This document shows positions 1-8,462 of a stretch of 53,938 bases of DNA, piece after piece. The stretch's first letter is position 1; every line of letters starts with the position of its first letter. The position numbers were made by a program, and so were the translations under genes. The stretch is from Clostridium sp. CAG:221 (GTDB lineage Bacteria > Bacillota > Clostridia > Clostridiales > Clostridiaceae): positions 16,500 to 70,437 of the forward strand of contig FR883416.1 of the NCBI GenBank assembly GCA_000435835.1. The letters are read 5' to 3'. A model generated the notes under the pieces. The model searched no databases. It was not told where the DNA came from and saw only the letters and a program-made list of their open reading frames with translations.

Positions 1-145
1 CTTTTAAAGTTTCTCCGTTAGAAACAGCTAAAACTTCTGTTAATTCAACTGTAGAATCTACTTCAGCGTTTAATTTTTCAACGAATATTACGTCTCCTTC
101 TTGAACTCTGAATTGTTTTCCACCTGTTACTACTACTGCGTACAT
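1..145 (-). CDS. rplU: 50S ribosomal protein L21, N-terminal 48 residues (runs off the window)
   Basis: The first 48 codons of a minus-strand gene are present; the rest lies before base 1. The translation begins MYAVVVTGGKQFRVQEGD, the highly conserved start of bacterial L21, which binds 23S rRNA in the large subunit. The ATG is at 145-143 and is preceded at a good distance by a strong AGGAGG (minus-strand reading of 153-158). An L21 leader structure lies directly upstream. RNase G upstream followed by rplU is the usual clostridial order. The call is secure although only the amino end is seen. Confidence 0.95.
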   Translation of the reverse strand, partial: MYAVVVTGGKQFRVQEGDVIFVEKLNAEVDSTVELTEVLAVSNGETLK

Positions 146-160
146 TAAAACACCTCCTCT

Positions 161-240
161 AAATACGGTCTCGCCCTGCAGGTACAAAGATTAAACTTTG
201 TTTCTTTTAAAACCTGTTGCGTGCGGTCTACAAGTGACAT
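161..240 (-). promoter_or_regulatory. L21 leader (ribosomal protein autoregulatory RNA element)
   Basis: The untranslated leader of rplU can fold into nested stems. On the minus strand CAGGT (212-216) can pair with ACCTG (179-183), enclosing an ACAAAG/CTTTGT hairpin (184-189 with 196-201). The flanking segments, containing CCGCACGCAACAGG and CCTGCAGGGCGAGACC, match my memory of the L21_leader family of Firmicutes. In that family L21 is thought to bind its own mRNA leader and repress the rplU operon. The identification rests on position plus recalled consensus, not on a covariance search. Confidence 0.75.
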
Positions 241-276
241 TCTATCACAAATTTATACATCTTGTAAAGAAATTTA

Positions 277-1719
277 TCACACTTTTTCGATAGTTTTTAT
301 CTTGTAATGTTGGTAATTCTCTTTTTGATTGGAAAAGATAAGTGGCTCTATTTTATATCCTTCAATATCGTAAGCAAAATTTAAATAAATTTCCTTATCT
401 AATCCTTCAATATTTTTTATGAAATTAAATAAATCCCCAGTAATATCTTGTTCATAATTTTTATCTATCTCAATATAAAAATCTTTTATTGAATTTTCTC
501 TAGAACATTTAATAATTTCATTCCTAATAAGATTTTCAATATATGATCTTTTTAGTAAAAATCCATTACTTTTGCACACTTTGCATGGTTCTTCTAAATA
601 CTCATAAATTGATTTTCCTTTTCTTTTCCTTGAAACCTGTATAAGCCCAAGTTCCGTAAAAGGATATATCTTCACATTTCCTTTATCTTCTTTTAAAGAC
701 TTACGTAATTCTTCTATTATTTTAGGCTTTTGATACTCTTCTCTTAAATCTATAAAGTCAATTAAAATAATACCACTTAAATTTCTAAGTTTTATTTGCC
801 TTCCACATTCCCTAGCTGCTTCTAAATTGGTTTGGAATATAGTCTTTGAAAAATCACGGCCCTTTATATTTTTTCCACTATTTACATCAATAACATACAT
901 AGCTTCCGTCTTATCAATGATTATATACCCACCACAAGGTAAATTAACTTTTTTATGTCGTAATTTTAATATTTCCTTTTCAATGCCATAAAAATCAAAT
1001 AAGCTTCTTTTCTCATAATACAAAGACAACTGTATATTATCCTTATCTTTTAGTATTTCACTGATACTATTTAAATATTCTTCATTATCAAAGAACACCT
1101 TAGTTTTTTCATTTTCCATTTCCTCAAAAAACTTCTTTAAAGTTGTATTACTTTGAAGTTTTCCTAAGTTAGTTGAATATCTAAGTTTTCTTTCCATAGT
1201 ATCTTTCTTTTCTAATAAGCTTGCAAGCTCTTTTAAAAGTTCTTCTTCTGTAGCCTTTACAGATTCTGTTCTTAATACTATGCCAACATCTTTAATAGGT
1301 TTAATAATTGTAGTAAGCCTTTGCCTCTCCATTACATCTTCAATTCTTTTAGATACGCTTACTCCTTCATCACCCATGATTAAAACTAGATTCTTTCCTG
1401 CTATAGATATCTTGTGGCTTACTTTAGCACCTTTATCTCCTAAAGGCTCCTTCAACACTTCTATTAAGATATCCTGACCTTTTTTTATATTCATTCTTTT
1501 AAGCTCATCACTATAATACATGTAAGCTTCCTTTTCCAGACCAATATCTATAAAAATAGAATTTATAGCAGGCACTATGTTTTTAATTCTTCCTTTATAA
1601 ATCTCACCTATCTGTGGCTTTGATGTTTCCTCTTCAACTATGCATTGAACAAGTTCACCATTTTGTTTTACAGCAACCCTAATCTGCTTTTCTCTACTTT
1701 CAACAAAAACTTCTCTCAT
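277..1719 (-). CDS. rng: Ribonuclease G (RNase E/G family endoribonuclease)
   Basis: Predicted 480-aa endoribonuclease of the RNase E/G family, which cuts single-stranded RNA in rRNA maturation and mRNA decay. An S1-like RNA-binding segment lies near residues 35-120 (GEIYKGRIKNIVPAINSIFIDIG). The two catalytic aspartates sit in VIDVNSGK (about residue 277) and ILIDFIDLR (about 320). A C-x-x-C zinc-link motif (PCKVCKSNG) lies near 380. The size fits the short RNase G form without the RNase E scaffold tail. An upstream in-frame GTG at 1725 is possible, but an AGGA (minus-strand reading of 1729-1732) is spaced 9 nt from the ATG at 1719 and only 3 nt from the GTG, so the ATG is chosen. The ribosome-binding site lies within the end of the preceding gene, indicating co-transcription. 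Confidence 0.93.
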   Translation of the reverse strand: MREVFVESREKQIRVAVKQNGELVQCIVEEETSKPQIGEIYKGRIKNIVPAINSIFIDIGLEKEAYMYYSDELKRMNIKKGQDILIEVLKEPLGDKGAKVSHKISIAGKNLVLIMGDEGVSVSKRIEDVMERQRLTTIIKPIKDVGIVLRTESVKATEEELLKELASLLEKKDTMERKLRYSTNLGKLQSNTTLKKFFEEMENEKTKVFFDNEEYLNSISEILKDKDNIQLSLYYEKRSLFDFYGIEKEILKLRHKKVNLPCGGYIIIDKTEAMYVIDVNSGKNIKGRDFSKTIFQTNLEAARECGRQIKLRNLSGIILIDFIDLREEYQKPKIIEELRKSLKEDKGNVKIYPFTELGLIQVSRKRKGKSIYEYLEEPCKVCKSNGFLLKRSYIENLIRNEIIKCSRENSIKDFYIEIDKNYEQDITGDLFNFIKNIEGLDKEIYLNFAYDIEGYKIEPLIFSNQKENYQHYKIKTIEKV

Positions 1720-1730
1720 ACACACACATC

Positions 1731-2432
1731 CTAAAGAGCTTTAAATAATGGTACATACTTATTATTTTTTAATACGTACATTTCTTCTCTTTTTATATTA
1801 ACAAATGATTCTGTATTTACATTTTCTATTTTACTTGTTATAAATTTTGCTAAAAGGTCAGCTGATAGGTTTTCTCTACTTCCTGTAGCAATTAATGCAT
1901 TGATAACTAATTCGCCATCTTTAACCCAATACTTTAATTCTTTAACTAATGGCTTAATATCTGCCATTTTCTCACCTTTTTTGCTTTTCTTTAAAGTTTC
2001 CCAAGCATTTTCATTTAAAAGTGAAGCCATTTTTTCTTCAACATTTTCTTCATTAACTAACTTTAATTTAATTATGTATCTACCTGCATCTAAAAGTGCC
2101 ATAGCTTGTGGCACTCTTTTAACATTTTCTACAATTTCAATTGGTGTAGCTTCAAAGAATCTTATTGTTGGTGGAGCAGCTTCATTTAATCTTGCTAAAA
2201 GATCAGCTACCTTCATTTCTTCAGTTAATACTATATCCATATATTCTCCATCAGAATAAACACCTACTGAAAGAGGTTGTGCTAAAGATAGTGCCATATG
2301 AGGATTAAACCCTTTAGAATATTCTATTGGAACTCCTGATCTTCTTATTATTCTTTGAATAGTTCTCATTAAGTCCAAGTGAGAAATAAACTTTATTCCT
2401 TCACCTTTAGAAAATTTAATTAAGTATCGCAC
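1731..2432 (-). CDS. TIGR03936 family radical-SAM-associated protein (DUF2344)
   Basis: A 233-aa protein starting MRYLIKFSKGEGIKFISHLDL, typical of the TIGR03936/DUF2344 family that nearly always accompanies a TIGR03960 radical SAM protein. Its start overlaps the 3' end of that partner by 17 nt, so the two are translationally coupled. The family has no cysteine cluster of its own and probably acts with or as a domain of the radical SAM enzyme; in some bacteria the two are fused. The chemical role has not been established as far as I know. Genes around it (RNase G, L21) suggest a link to RNA or ribosome modification, but this is inference. Confidence 0.85.
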   Translation of the reverse strand: MRYLIKFSKGEGIKFISHLDLMRTIQRIIRRSGVPIEYSKGFNPHMALSLAQPLSVGVYSDGEYMDIVLTEEMKVADLLARLNEAAPPTIRFFEATPIEIVENVKRVPQAMALLDAGRYIIKLKLVNEENVEEKMASLLNENAWETLKKSKKGEKMADIKPLVKELKYWVKDGELVINALIATGSRENLSADLLAKFITSKIENVNTESFVNIKREEMYVLKNNKYVPLFKAL

Positions 2433-4293
2433 CTTCGAAACACTTCCCTTCCTTAAAGTTTACATTGATTCCACATCCTGTACAGCCTTCTCTACAGTTT
2501 CTTGTAGTTGCAGCAACCTTTGCCTTTTCATTTTCTCTTTCAAGATACTTTCTATTTACTCCGATATCTATGAAGTCCCATGGTAATATTTCATCATAAC
2601 TTCTTTCTCTATATACATAGAACTCTGGGTCTATATTACATTCTGCCATTGCTTCGTTCCAAATATCCATGTTGAAGTATTCTGACCATCCATCAAACTT
2701 AGCTCCCTTTTCAAAAGCTTTAATTAAAGCAGCACAAGTTCTTCTATCACCTCTAGCAAATACAGCTTCCATAAGAGATGTATCTTGGTGATGATATTTA
2801 TAGCTTACAGCCTTGCTCTTAATAGCATATTTTATAGCTTTTATTCTTTCAGTTACAACTTCTGGTCTTTCCATAGGTGCCCATTGGAATGGTGTAAATG
2901 GCTTTGGTACTAATATTGATGAACTTGCTGTTATCTTTAATCCCTTAGCTCTTTGATCTTTTGGTATGCTATAATACACTTCTGCCATCTTATCTGAAAG
3001 CTCAGCAATACCTACCGCATCTTCTAATGTTTCATATGGAAGTCCTATTATAAAGTATAACTTAATTGTGCTCCAACCTGATTCAAAAGCACTCTTAGCA
3101 GCTTCTAGGATTCTTTCCTCTGTTAACCCCTTGTTAATTACATCTCTCATTCTTTGAGAACCAGCTTCTGGAGCAAATGTAAGGCCACTCTTTCTAACCT
3201 TTTGAATTTCTTTTATTAAGTCAACTGAGAAAGCATCAACTCTTATTGATGGAAGAGCTATACCAACTTTATTTCCTTCATGTTCAGCCACTAATTCTGT
3301 GATAAGCTTTTGTATATCAGAATAATCACATGTACTTAATGAAGATAATGAAATTTCTTGATATCCAGTAGCCTTTATAGCATCTCTTGCTTGTTTTATA
3401 AGCGTATCTCTTTTCTTTTCTCTTACTGGTCTATAAATCATACCAGCTTGACAGAATCTACATCCATTTGTACATCCTCTAAATGTTTCAAGAACTACTC
3501 TATCATGAACTATTTCAGTGTAAGGTACAATCATATCAACTGGAAAATCTACCTTATCATAGTCATTTACTATTCTCTTTTGTACCTTAGCTGGTACATC
3601 TTCATACTTAGGTTTGAATTCTTTTATAGTTCCATCTTCATTATAAGAAACGTCATATAATGAAGGTACATATATACCTCTTATCTTAGATATTTCTCTT
3701 AAGAATTCTTTCTTCTTACCTTTACCTTTGTACTTTTTATAAACATCAAGTACATCATTCATCATTTCTTCACCTTCACCAATTTCGAAGAAATCTACTA
3801 TGTCACATAATGGTTCTGGATTATATGCACAAGGTCCTCCGGCCATGATTATTGGATCATCTTCTCCTCTTTCAGAAGCTCTAAATGGTATTCCAGACAT
3901 ATCAAGCATATTTAATATGTTTGTATAACTCATTTCATATTGAAGAGTAAATCCTAATATATCGAATTTATCTAATGAGTCTTTAGTTTCTAAAGTATAT
4001 AATGGAATATTATTTTTTCTCATTAATTCTTCCATGTCTGGCCATGGTGCAAAAGTTCTTTCACAATATGTATCTTCTCTTAAATTAATTGTATGATAAA
4101 GTATTCTAGTTCCTAAGTGAGACATTCCAACTTCATATACATCTGGGAAACAAAATGCAAATCTTATATCAACATCTTTTGGATCTTTAATTACTTGATT
4201 TAACTCCCCACCAACATATCTTGATGGCTTCTCAACTTTACATAAAATATCGTCACTAATTTTATTCATAAGTTCCTCCTTATTTTTTAGCAA
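2416..4293 (-). CDS. TIGR03960 family B12-binding-domain / radical SAM protein
   Basis: A 625-aa predicted radical SAM enzyme. The N-terminal third (VDIRFAFCFPDVYEVGMSHLG) looks like the B12-binding-like Rossmann region of the family. The radical SAM core carries the C-x3-C-x2-C iron-sulfur motif in RGCTNGCRFC near residue 277, followed by strands typical of the TIM barrel. The C-terminus ends with a further cysteine group (CREGCTGCG), which may hold an extra cluster. It is paired with the overlapping TIGR03936 gene. Substrate unknown. The start at 4293 has a GGAGG immediately upstream. A repeat element and terminator separate it from the spoIVFB-like gene upstream, so it may have its own promoter. 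Confidence 0.9.
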   Translation of the reverse strand: MLKNKEELMNKISDDILCKVEKPSRYVGGELNQVIKDPKDVDIRFAFCFPDVYEVGMSHLGTRILYHTINLREDTYCERTFAPWPDMEELMRKNNIPLYTLETKDSLDKFDILGFTLQYEMSYTNILNMLDMSGIPFRASERGEDDPIIMAGGPCAYNPEPLCDIVDFFEIGEGEEMMNDVLDVYKKYKGKGKKKEFLREISKIRGIYVPSLYDVSYNEDGTIKEFKPKYEDVPAKVQKRIVNDYDKVDFPVDMIVPYTEIVHDRVVLETFRGCTNGCRFCQAGMIYRPVREKKRDTLIKQARDAIKATGYQEISLSSLSTCDYSDIQKLITELVAEHEGNKVGIALPSIRVDAFSVDLIKEIQKVRKSGLTFAPEAGSQRMRDVINKGLTEERILEAAKSAFESGWSTIKLYFIIGLPYETLEDAVGIAELSDKMAEVYYSIPKDQRAKGLKITASSSILVPKPFTPFQWAPMERPEVVTERIKAIKYAIKSKAVSYKYHHQDTSLMEAVFARGDRRTCAALIKAFEKGAKFDGWSEYFNMDIWNEAMAECNIDPEFYVYRERSYDEILPWDFIDIGVNRKYLERENEKAKVAATTRNCREGCTGCGINVNFKEGKCFEGAILN

Positions 4294-4354
4294 TAATGTT
4301 TATATATAATATTCATTATTTACTATCCCATTCACTAAAATTACAAAAGCAATT

Positions 4355-4477
4355 TAATTATGAATTATGAATGATGAATTTTGGAATAAACTCAAAGAGT
4401 TTAGAAATTATAATATTTTAGAAACTCTTCGAGTTTCATCATTAATTCATCATTCATCACTCATCATTCATCATTAA
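4355..4477. repeat. Intergenic palindromic repeat, copy 1
   Basis: The gap of about 330 bases between 4294 and 4622 holds this element plus a terminator. It starts with tandem AT-rich heptads (AATTATGAATTATGAATGATG) and ends with their inverted counterpart (ATTCATCATTCATC, repeated with variants). Between them are two small hairpins: AAACTC aaa GAGTTT and GAAACTC ttc GAGTTTC, separated by an A/T tract. The same architecture recurs at five other intergenic sites in this window. No open frame or transposase is present, so it would be a non-autonomous or REP/MITE-like element. Confidence 0.85.
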
Positions 4478-4558
4478 GTTTTTATATGTATCAGTGGAAA
4501 TAAAATTATTTCTCTTTCCTGTGTCTGCTATTGATAATTTTAAATTTAAACAAAAGTA

Positions 4559-4585
4559 AAAAGAAGTATCAACGCTACTTCTTTT
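4559..4585 (-). terminator. Intrinsic terminator of the spoIVFB-like gene
   Basis: A perfect 10-bp stem (AAAAGAAGTA / TACTTCTTTT) with a 7-nt loop, flanked by A-rich and T-rich runs on either side, lies just after the stop codon at 4623 in minus-strand reading. It should also work in the other direction. Confidence 0.75.
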
Positions 4586-4622
4586 TATTTTTCATTTTAG
4601 CACATTATTAAATTAAATGAAA

Positions 4623-5546
4623 CTAATTACTAAACTTCTCTTTCTTGCCATAGTATTCCTCTAAGGTAATATTTCCATAAATCTTTAATGCTTCTATAAG
4701 TTCATCTTCTGCAATAATAAATTTTACTTTTAAATCATCATCTAGAACATAAAAAATATTGAACCTATTTTTATCCACTATTTTCATTAAATCCACAAGT
4801 CCCAATTTATAATACACAGAAATAACTCTATTTTCTAAATAGTTGTTTCTAATGAGCTTTCGTACTTTTTTATAAATATTTCCCATTAAAATATACATAA
4901 CCGCCTTTTTTTCAGTTCTAGTTATATAAATGATAATAATAGCAACTAGCAACATAGTTATATTAATAGATCTATATTTATATACTCCATAAAGATAAAT
5001 TACAATGAATGCTCCTCCAATAAAATAGCTTATCCATGCTATTCTAAGCTGCGCTTCTTTATATAACATCTTTCTAGATAAGATAATCTCTAAAATTCTT
5101 GCACCATCTAAAGGATATGCTGGAAGCAAATTAAATATTGCTAATCCTATATTAATAGTAACAATACTTTCATATAGCTCAAAGCTTACATAATAATTTA
5201 TTAGCATAAATATAAACACAATACATATATTGGCTAATGGCCCAGCTATGTATATAAGTAGCTTTTCTTTATAATTAAGCTCATCAACATCAAGCAAATC
5301 AACTCTTGCACCGTATATATGCATTTGAAAATTATTAAATTTACTGCCTTTCATCATTGCCAATATTATATGGCTAAATTCATGTATAAGTATTGAGATA
5401 AAAGATATTACTAATCTTTGCCTTTGTTCTAGATGAAGTATGATGAACATCAATATTATTTCTGCAAAAACCAGTACATTCCACCTATATAACAAATTAC
5501 ATTTTGCCTTTATGAAGCCTTTTAAAAATATTTTATTTATTTTCAT
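4623..5546 (-). CDS. spoIVFB: SpoIVFB-like site-2 intramembrane metalloprotease (M50)
   Basis: A 307-aa multi-pass membrane protein. The zinc-binding H-E-x-x-H is HEFSH at residues 55-59, inside a membrane helix, and the third ligand lies in LPAYPLDGAR (Asp147). Several other hydrophobic helices are visible (about 28-62, 95-120, 165-210). The C-terminal part after about 220 is soluble and may be a CBS-like regulatory domain (FYVLDDDLKVKFIIAEDEL). By family, SpoIVFB cleaves the pro-sequence of sigma-K in the mother cell during sporulation. The upstream small gene ends 1 nt before its start, matching the spoIVFA-spoIVFB arrangement. Whether it acts on pro-sigma-K here is inferred from family and context. 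Confidence 0.85.
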   Translation of the reverse strand: MKINKIFLKGFIKAKCNLLYRWNVLVFAEIILMFIILHLEQRQRLVISFISILIHEFSHIILAMMKGSKFNNFQMHIYGARVDLLDVDELNYKEKLLIYIAGPLANICIVFIFMLINYYVSFELYESIVTINIGLAIFNLLPAYPLDGARILEIILSRKMLYKEAQLRIAWISYFIGGAFIVIYLYGVYKYRSINITMLLVAIIIIYITRTEKKAVMYILMGNIYKKVRKLIRNNYLENRVISVYYKLGLVDLMKIVDKNRFNIFYVLDDDLKVKFIIAEDELIEALKIYGNITLEEYYGKKEKFSN

Positions 5547-5547
5547 A

Positions 5548-5931
5548 TCATTTCTCTATTTGTGCTTCACTAACATTCTCTCTTATCCATTTTAAACATT
5601 TTGCTGCTCCACTTTTTATGTCACTAATCTTTACATGTTTTATATCATCTATAATTTCAGAATAACTACTTCTTTCACTTATATTTTCTTTAAATCCATT
5701 AAAAGCTTCTACACTTTTAGTATCCTTTGAATACTTCATTGCAAGTACAGTTACCAATACTATAAATGTTACTATGCATTGGAATATGCAATATTCACTA
5801 CACTGCCTAAAAATATTCCTCTTCTTTTTTTTCTTATAACCATTATTAATATTTCCATATGGCCCTTGGACTTTTGATTTATTACTTATAGAATTATAGT
5901 ATTTACTATATTCTGAATCATACCTTCCCAT
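5548..5931 (-). CDS. Small membrane protein in the SpoIVFA position
   Basis: A 127-aa protein with a Lys-rich segment followed by one membrane helix (CIFQCIVTFIVLVTVLAMKY) and a hydrophilic tail. In related genomes this slot usually holds a SpoIVFA-like or M23 (LytM-domain) protein that controls SpoIVFB. No M23 domain is visible here: the chain ends soon after the membrane helix and a short helical tail. I therefore call it a probable reduced SpoIVFA-like partner. A GTG at 5943 is possible, but GAGG sits 6 nt before the ATG at 5931. Its stop lies 1 nt before the protease start, which implies coupled translation. Confidence 0.6.
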   Translation of the reverse strand: MGRYDSEYSKYYNSISNKSKVQGPYGNINNGYKKKKKRNIFRQCSEYCIFQCIVTFIVLVTVLAMKYSKDTKSVEAFNGFKENISERSSYSEIIDDIKHVKISDIKSGAAKCLKWIRENVSEAQIEK

Positions 5932-6033
5932 ATACAACCTCACAATAACACTTCAATACTAATTATATTTTTCTTATCAATAAATTATTCTCTTAATGCT
6001 TATAAGAATATCTGCTACTTAAAATATTTGCAT

Positions 6034-6069
6034 AAAAAATAGCCATGAATATTTTCCATAGCTATTTTT
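6034..6069 (-). terminator. Intrinsic terminator after rodA
   Basis: An AAAAATAGC...GCTATTTTT inverted repeat with further pairing of CATG with CATA-type bases, placed directly behind the rodA stop codon. A/T runs at both ends make it likely bidirectional. Confidence 0.7.
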
Positions 6070-6075
6070 CTTTAT

Positions 6076-7209
6076 TTAGAAATATATTTTCTTTTTACTC
6101 ATTCCTATATTTAAAACAATCCCTAAGGAAAGAATTGTTGTTAACAGCGAACTTCCTCCATAACTTACAAGCGGAAGAGTTATTCCTGTTATTGGCATAA
6201 GACCTATGGTCATTCCAATATTTTGTGTTATGGCAAATAAGAAATATGCCACCATTCCAACGGAGACACACCTACCAAATATATCCTTAGAATTCTTTGC
6301 GATATTTATCATTCTGGATATAAGAAGACCATAAAGACTTAATAGTATTATGGCACCGACAGTTCCCCATTGCTCTCCTATTTGAGCAAAGATGAAGTCA
6401 GTTTCAACTTCAGGAACATACTCTGAAGCAAATCCACCAGTTCCATCATTACTATAGCTATTGTGAGCTCCAAAAAAGCCTCCTGAACCTATCCCAATAA
6501 GAGATTGTCTTAAGTGATATCCTGAATCTGAAGTATCTGTATCAGGATTCATAAATGATGTTATTCTAGTTTTTTGATAATCTTGAATAAGGCCTGAATT
6601 CCATAGTAAAACTACAGCTAAAAGCATTCCTCCAAGGCCATAAAGTATTACCCTTTTATCAAGTCCTCCTATAAAATAAACACCTAACACCATGAAAAAC
6701 AGTACCATGGTCATCCCCATATCTGGTTGAATAACAATAAGTGCTGCTGGAATTATGGCATATATGGCTAAGATGAAGAAATTCTTCACAGTATTTATGT
6801 TACCTTCCATTTCCTCAAGTTTTCGTCCCATCATCATAATTGTTGCAACCTTAGCAAGTTCTGCTGGCTGTAATGATATTACCCCCAAATCTATCCATCC
6901 TTGAGCACCATTTACCGTTTTTCCTATAACTAAAACTAATACTAATAATACTATTGATCCTCCATAAAATAAATTTGTAAATCCTTTAATAGTATTATAG
7001 TCTGATGCTAAGACAAAATATAAAGCAACTAAGGCAACTATAAAAAATATCAATTGTCTTTTAGGATAAAATATACCATAGTTTCCCTTAGTCGCTAAAT
7101 ATATATTAAGAATACCAAATGAAACTATACATATAATAGAAAAAAGCATCCATTTATCTAATTCTTTAAACTTTTTAAAATCAATTTTGAAACTTGGTAT
7201 TAACTTCAT
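6076..7209 (-). CDS. rodA: RodA/FtsW/SpoVE (SEDS) family peptidoglycan polymerase
   Basis: A 377-aa integral membrane protein with about ten hydrophobic helices. Conserved SEDS features include the QPDMGM segment, the long loop with YVPEVETDFIFAQIGEQWG, and the C-terminal PITGITLPLVSYGGSS motif. SEDS proteins polymerise lipid II glycan chains together with a class B penicillin-binding protein. The nearby PBP2 gene and mreBCD point to the RodA (elongation) branch rather than FtsW or SpoVE. The longest frame starts at 7233, but GGAGG lies 7 nt before the ATG at 7209, which begins MKLIPSFKIDF and is preferred. Confidence 0.9.
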   Translation of the reverse strand: MKLIPSFKIDFKKFKELDKWMLFSIICIVSFGILNIYLATKGNYGIFYPKRQLIFFIVALVALYFVLASDYNTIKGFTNLFYGGSIVLLVLVLVIGKTVNGAQGWIDLGVISLQPAELAKVATIMMMGRKLEEMEGNINTVKNFFILAIYAIIPAALIVIQPDMGMTMVLFFMVLGVYFIGGLDKRVILYGLGGMLLAVVLLWNSGLIQDYQKTRITSFMNPDTDTSDSGYHLRQSLIGIGSGGFFGAHNSYSNDGTGGFASEYVPEVETDFIFAQIGEQWGTVGAIILLSLYGLLISRMINIAKNSKDIFGRCVSVGMVAYFLFAITQNIGMTIGLMPITGITLPLVSYGGSSLLTTILSLGIVLNIGMSKKKIYF

Positions 7210-7284
7210 TTTTTCACCTCCATAATGTATCACCTTATTATATAATAATTGCCCATTTTTCTCTATGAAATTTATGTAAACATA

Positions 7285-7329
7285 AAAGTTCTTTAAGTTT
7301 TCTTCAAAGAATCAAACTTAAAGAACTTT
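7285..7329. terminator. Long inverted repeat, probable terminator after minE
   Basis: A perfect 16-bp stem (AAAGTTCTTTAAGTTT paired with its complement at 7314-7329) with a 13-nt loop lies between minE and rodA. The T-rich run is stronger on the plus side, so termination of minCDE may be partial, allowing some read-through into rodA. Confidence 0.65.
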
Positions 7330-7363
7330 ATTTTTGTCTTAAATAATTACTATACTATGAAAA

Positions 7364-7636
7364 TTATCGTCCACGCTTACTTTTTATAGGAATATTAGCT
7401 ACAAGTGCTGGACCATTTCCTTCTTCATTACTGCCTGCTCTATTTAATGCTATTTCAACATCATCAGCTTCAATTTCAATATACTTTGATAGTACTTGTA
7501 ATATTTCCATTCTTATTTTATCAATAGTTTCTGGGTCTATATCTCCTCTATCGTGAATAAGTATTAATTTAAGCCTATCTTTTGCCACATCCTTAGGAGT
7601 CGTTGTCTTGTTAGAAAAAACTTTTAACAAATCCAT
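7364..7636 (-). CDS. minE: Cell division topological specificity factor MinE
   Basis: A 90-aa protein starting MDLLKVFSNKTTTPKDVAKDR, with the N-terminal anti-MinCD helix followed by the dimerisation domain (IHDRGDIDPETIDKIRMEIL). MinE displaces MinC from membrane MinD and drives pole-to-pole oscillation, keeping the division inhibitor away from mid-cell. It follows minD by 12 nt in one operon. Presence of MinE rather than DivIVA-only control is usual in many clostridia. Confidence 0.95.
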   Translation of the reverse strand: MDLLKVFSNKTTTPKDVAKDRLKLILIHDRGDIDPETIDKIRMEILQVLSKYIEIEADDVEIALNRAGSNEEGNGPALVANIPIKSKRGR

Positions 7637-7648
7637 AAATTCTACCTC

Positions 7649-8446
7649 CTAATTCTTTTTAAATATTTTCATTAATTTTGCAAATATACCATTAGATTCT
7701 CCATTTATTTCTAATAAAGGTACATTTTCATCCACAATTCTCTCTGCAATATTTCTAAATGCTTTTCCTGAAATAGATTTTTCATCTAAAACTATTGGTT
7801 CTCCCTTATTTGTTGAAACAGTGATATTTTTATCATCTGGTACAACACCTAAAAGTTTCACTGATAAAGTTTCTATAATATCAGATACGTCAAGCATATC
7901 TCCTCTTTTAGTCATTTCATAATTTAATCTATTAACAATTACTTCATGTTGTTCTAATCCCTTAGCATCTAGCTTTCCGATTACTCTATCAGCATCTCTC
8001 ACTGATGTAATTTCAGGATTAACCACTACTATAGCTCTATCAGCTCCAATAACAGCATTTTCAAAACCTTGCTCTATTCCTGCTGGTGAATCAATAATAA
8101 CATAATCAAATTCTTCCTTTAATTCATTTACTATAGATAACATATCTTCTGATTTTATATCATCCTTATCTTTAGTTTGAGCAGTTGGAAGTAAGAATAA
8201 ACTTGGATATCTTTTATCCTTAATAAGTGCCTGCTTCAATCTACATCTATTCTCAATAACATCCATTATTGTATAAACTATTCTGTTTTCTAATCCCATT
8301 AAAACATCAAGATTTCTTAAACCAGTATCTCCATCAACAACAACTACTTTTTTACCTATAGCAGCAAGTGCTGTTCCTATGTTAGCTGTTGTTGTAGTTT
8401 TTCCTACGCCACCTTTTCCAGATGTGATTACTATAGAAACTCCCAT
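7649..8446 (-). CDS. minD: Septum site-determining ATPase MinD
   Basis: A 265-aa ParA/MinD-type ATPase. The deviant Walker A motif GKGGVGKT occupies residues 10-17, with the signature lysine near its start. The switch region DSPAG and the NxEITSVRDADR segment are conserved. The C-terminal amphipathic tail (FAKLMKIFKKN) is the membrane-targeting sequence. MinD recruits MinC to the membrane and is cycled by MinE. The start has a GGAGG-type site 16 nt behind the minC stop. Confidence 0.97.
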   Translation of the reverse strand: MGVSIVITSGKGGVGKTTTTANIGTALAAIGKKVVVVDGDTGLRNLDVLMGLENRIVYTIMDVIENRCRLKQALIKDKRYPSLFLLPTAQTKDKDDIKSEDMLSIVNELKEEFDYVIIDSPAGIEQGFENAVIGADRAIVVVNPEITSVRDADRVIGKLDAKGLEQHEVIVNRLNYEMTKRGDMLDVSDIIETLSVKLLGVVPDDKNITVSTNKGEPIVLDEKSISGKAFRNIAERIVDENVPLLEINGESNGIFAKLMKIFKKN

Positions 8447-8462
8447 TTATATCCCTCCGAAA

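Noticed and set aside
4441..4477. Short tandem ATTCATC heptads that look like a micro-CRISPR or satellite.
   Set aside because: Units are adjacent without spacers and belong to the palindromic repeat family; no cas genes are present.
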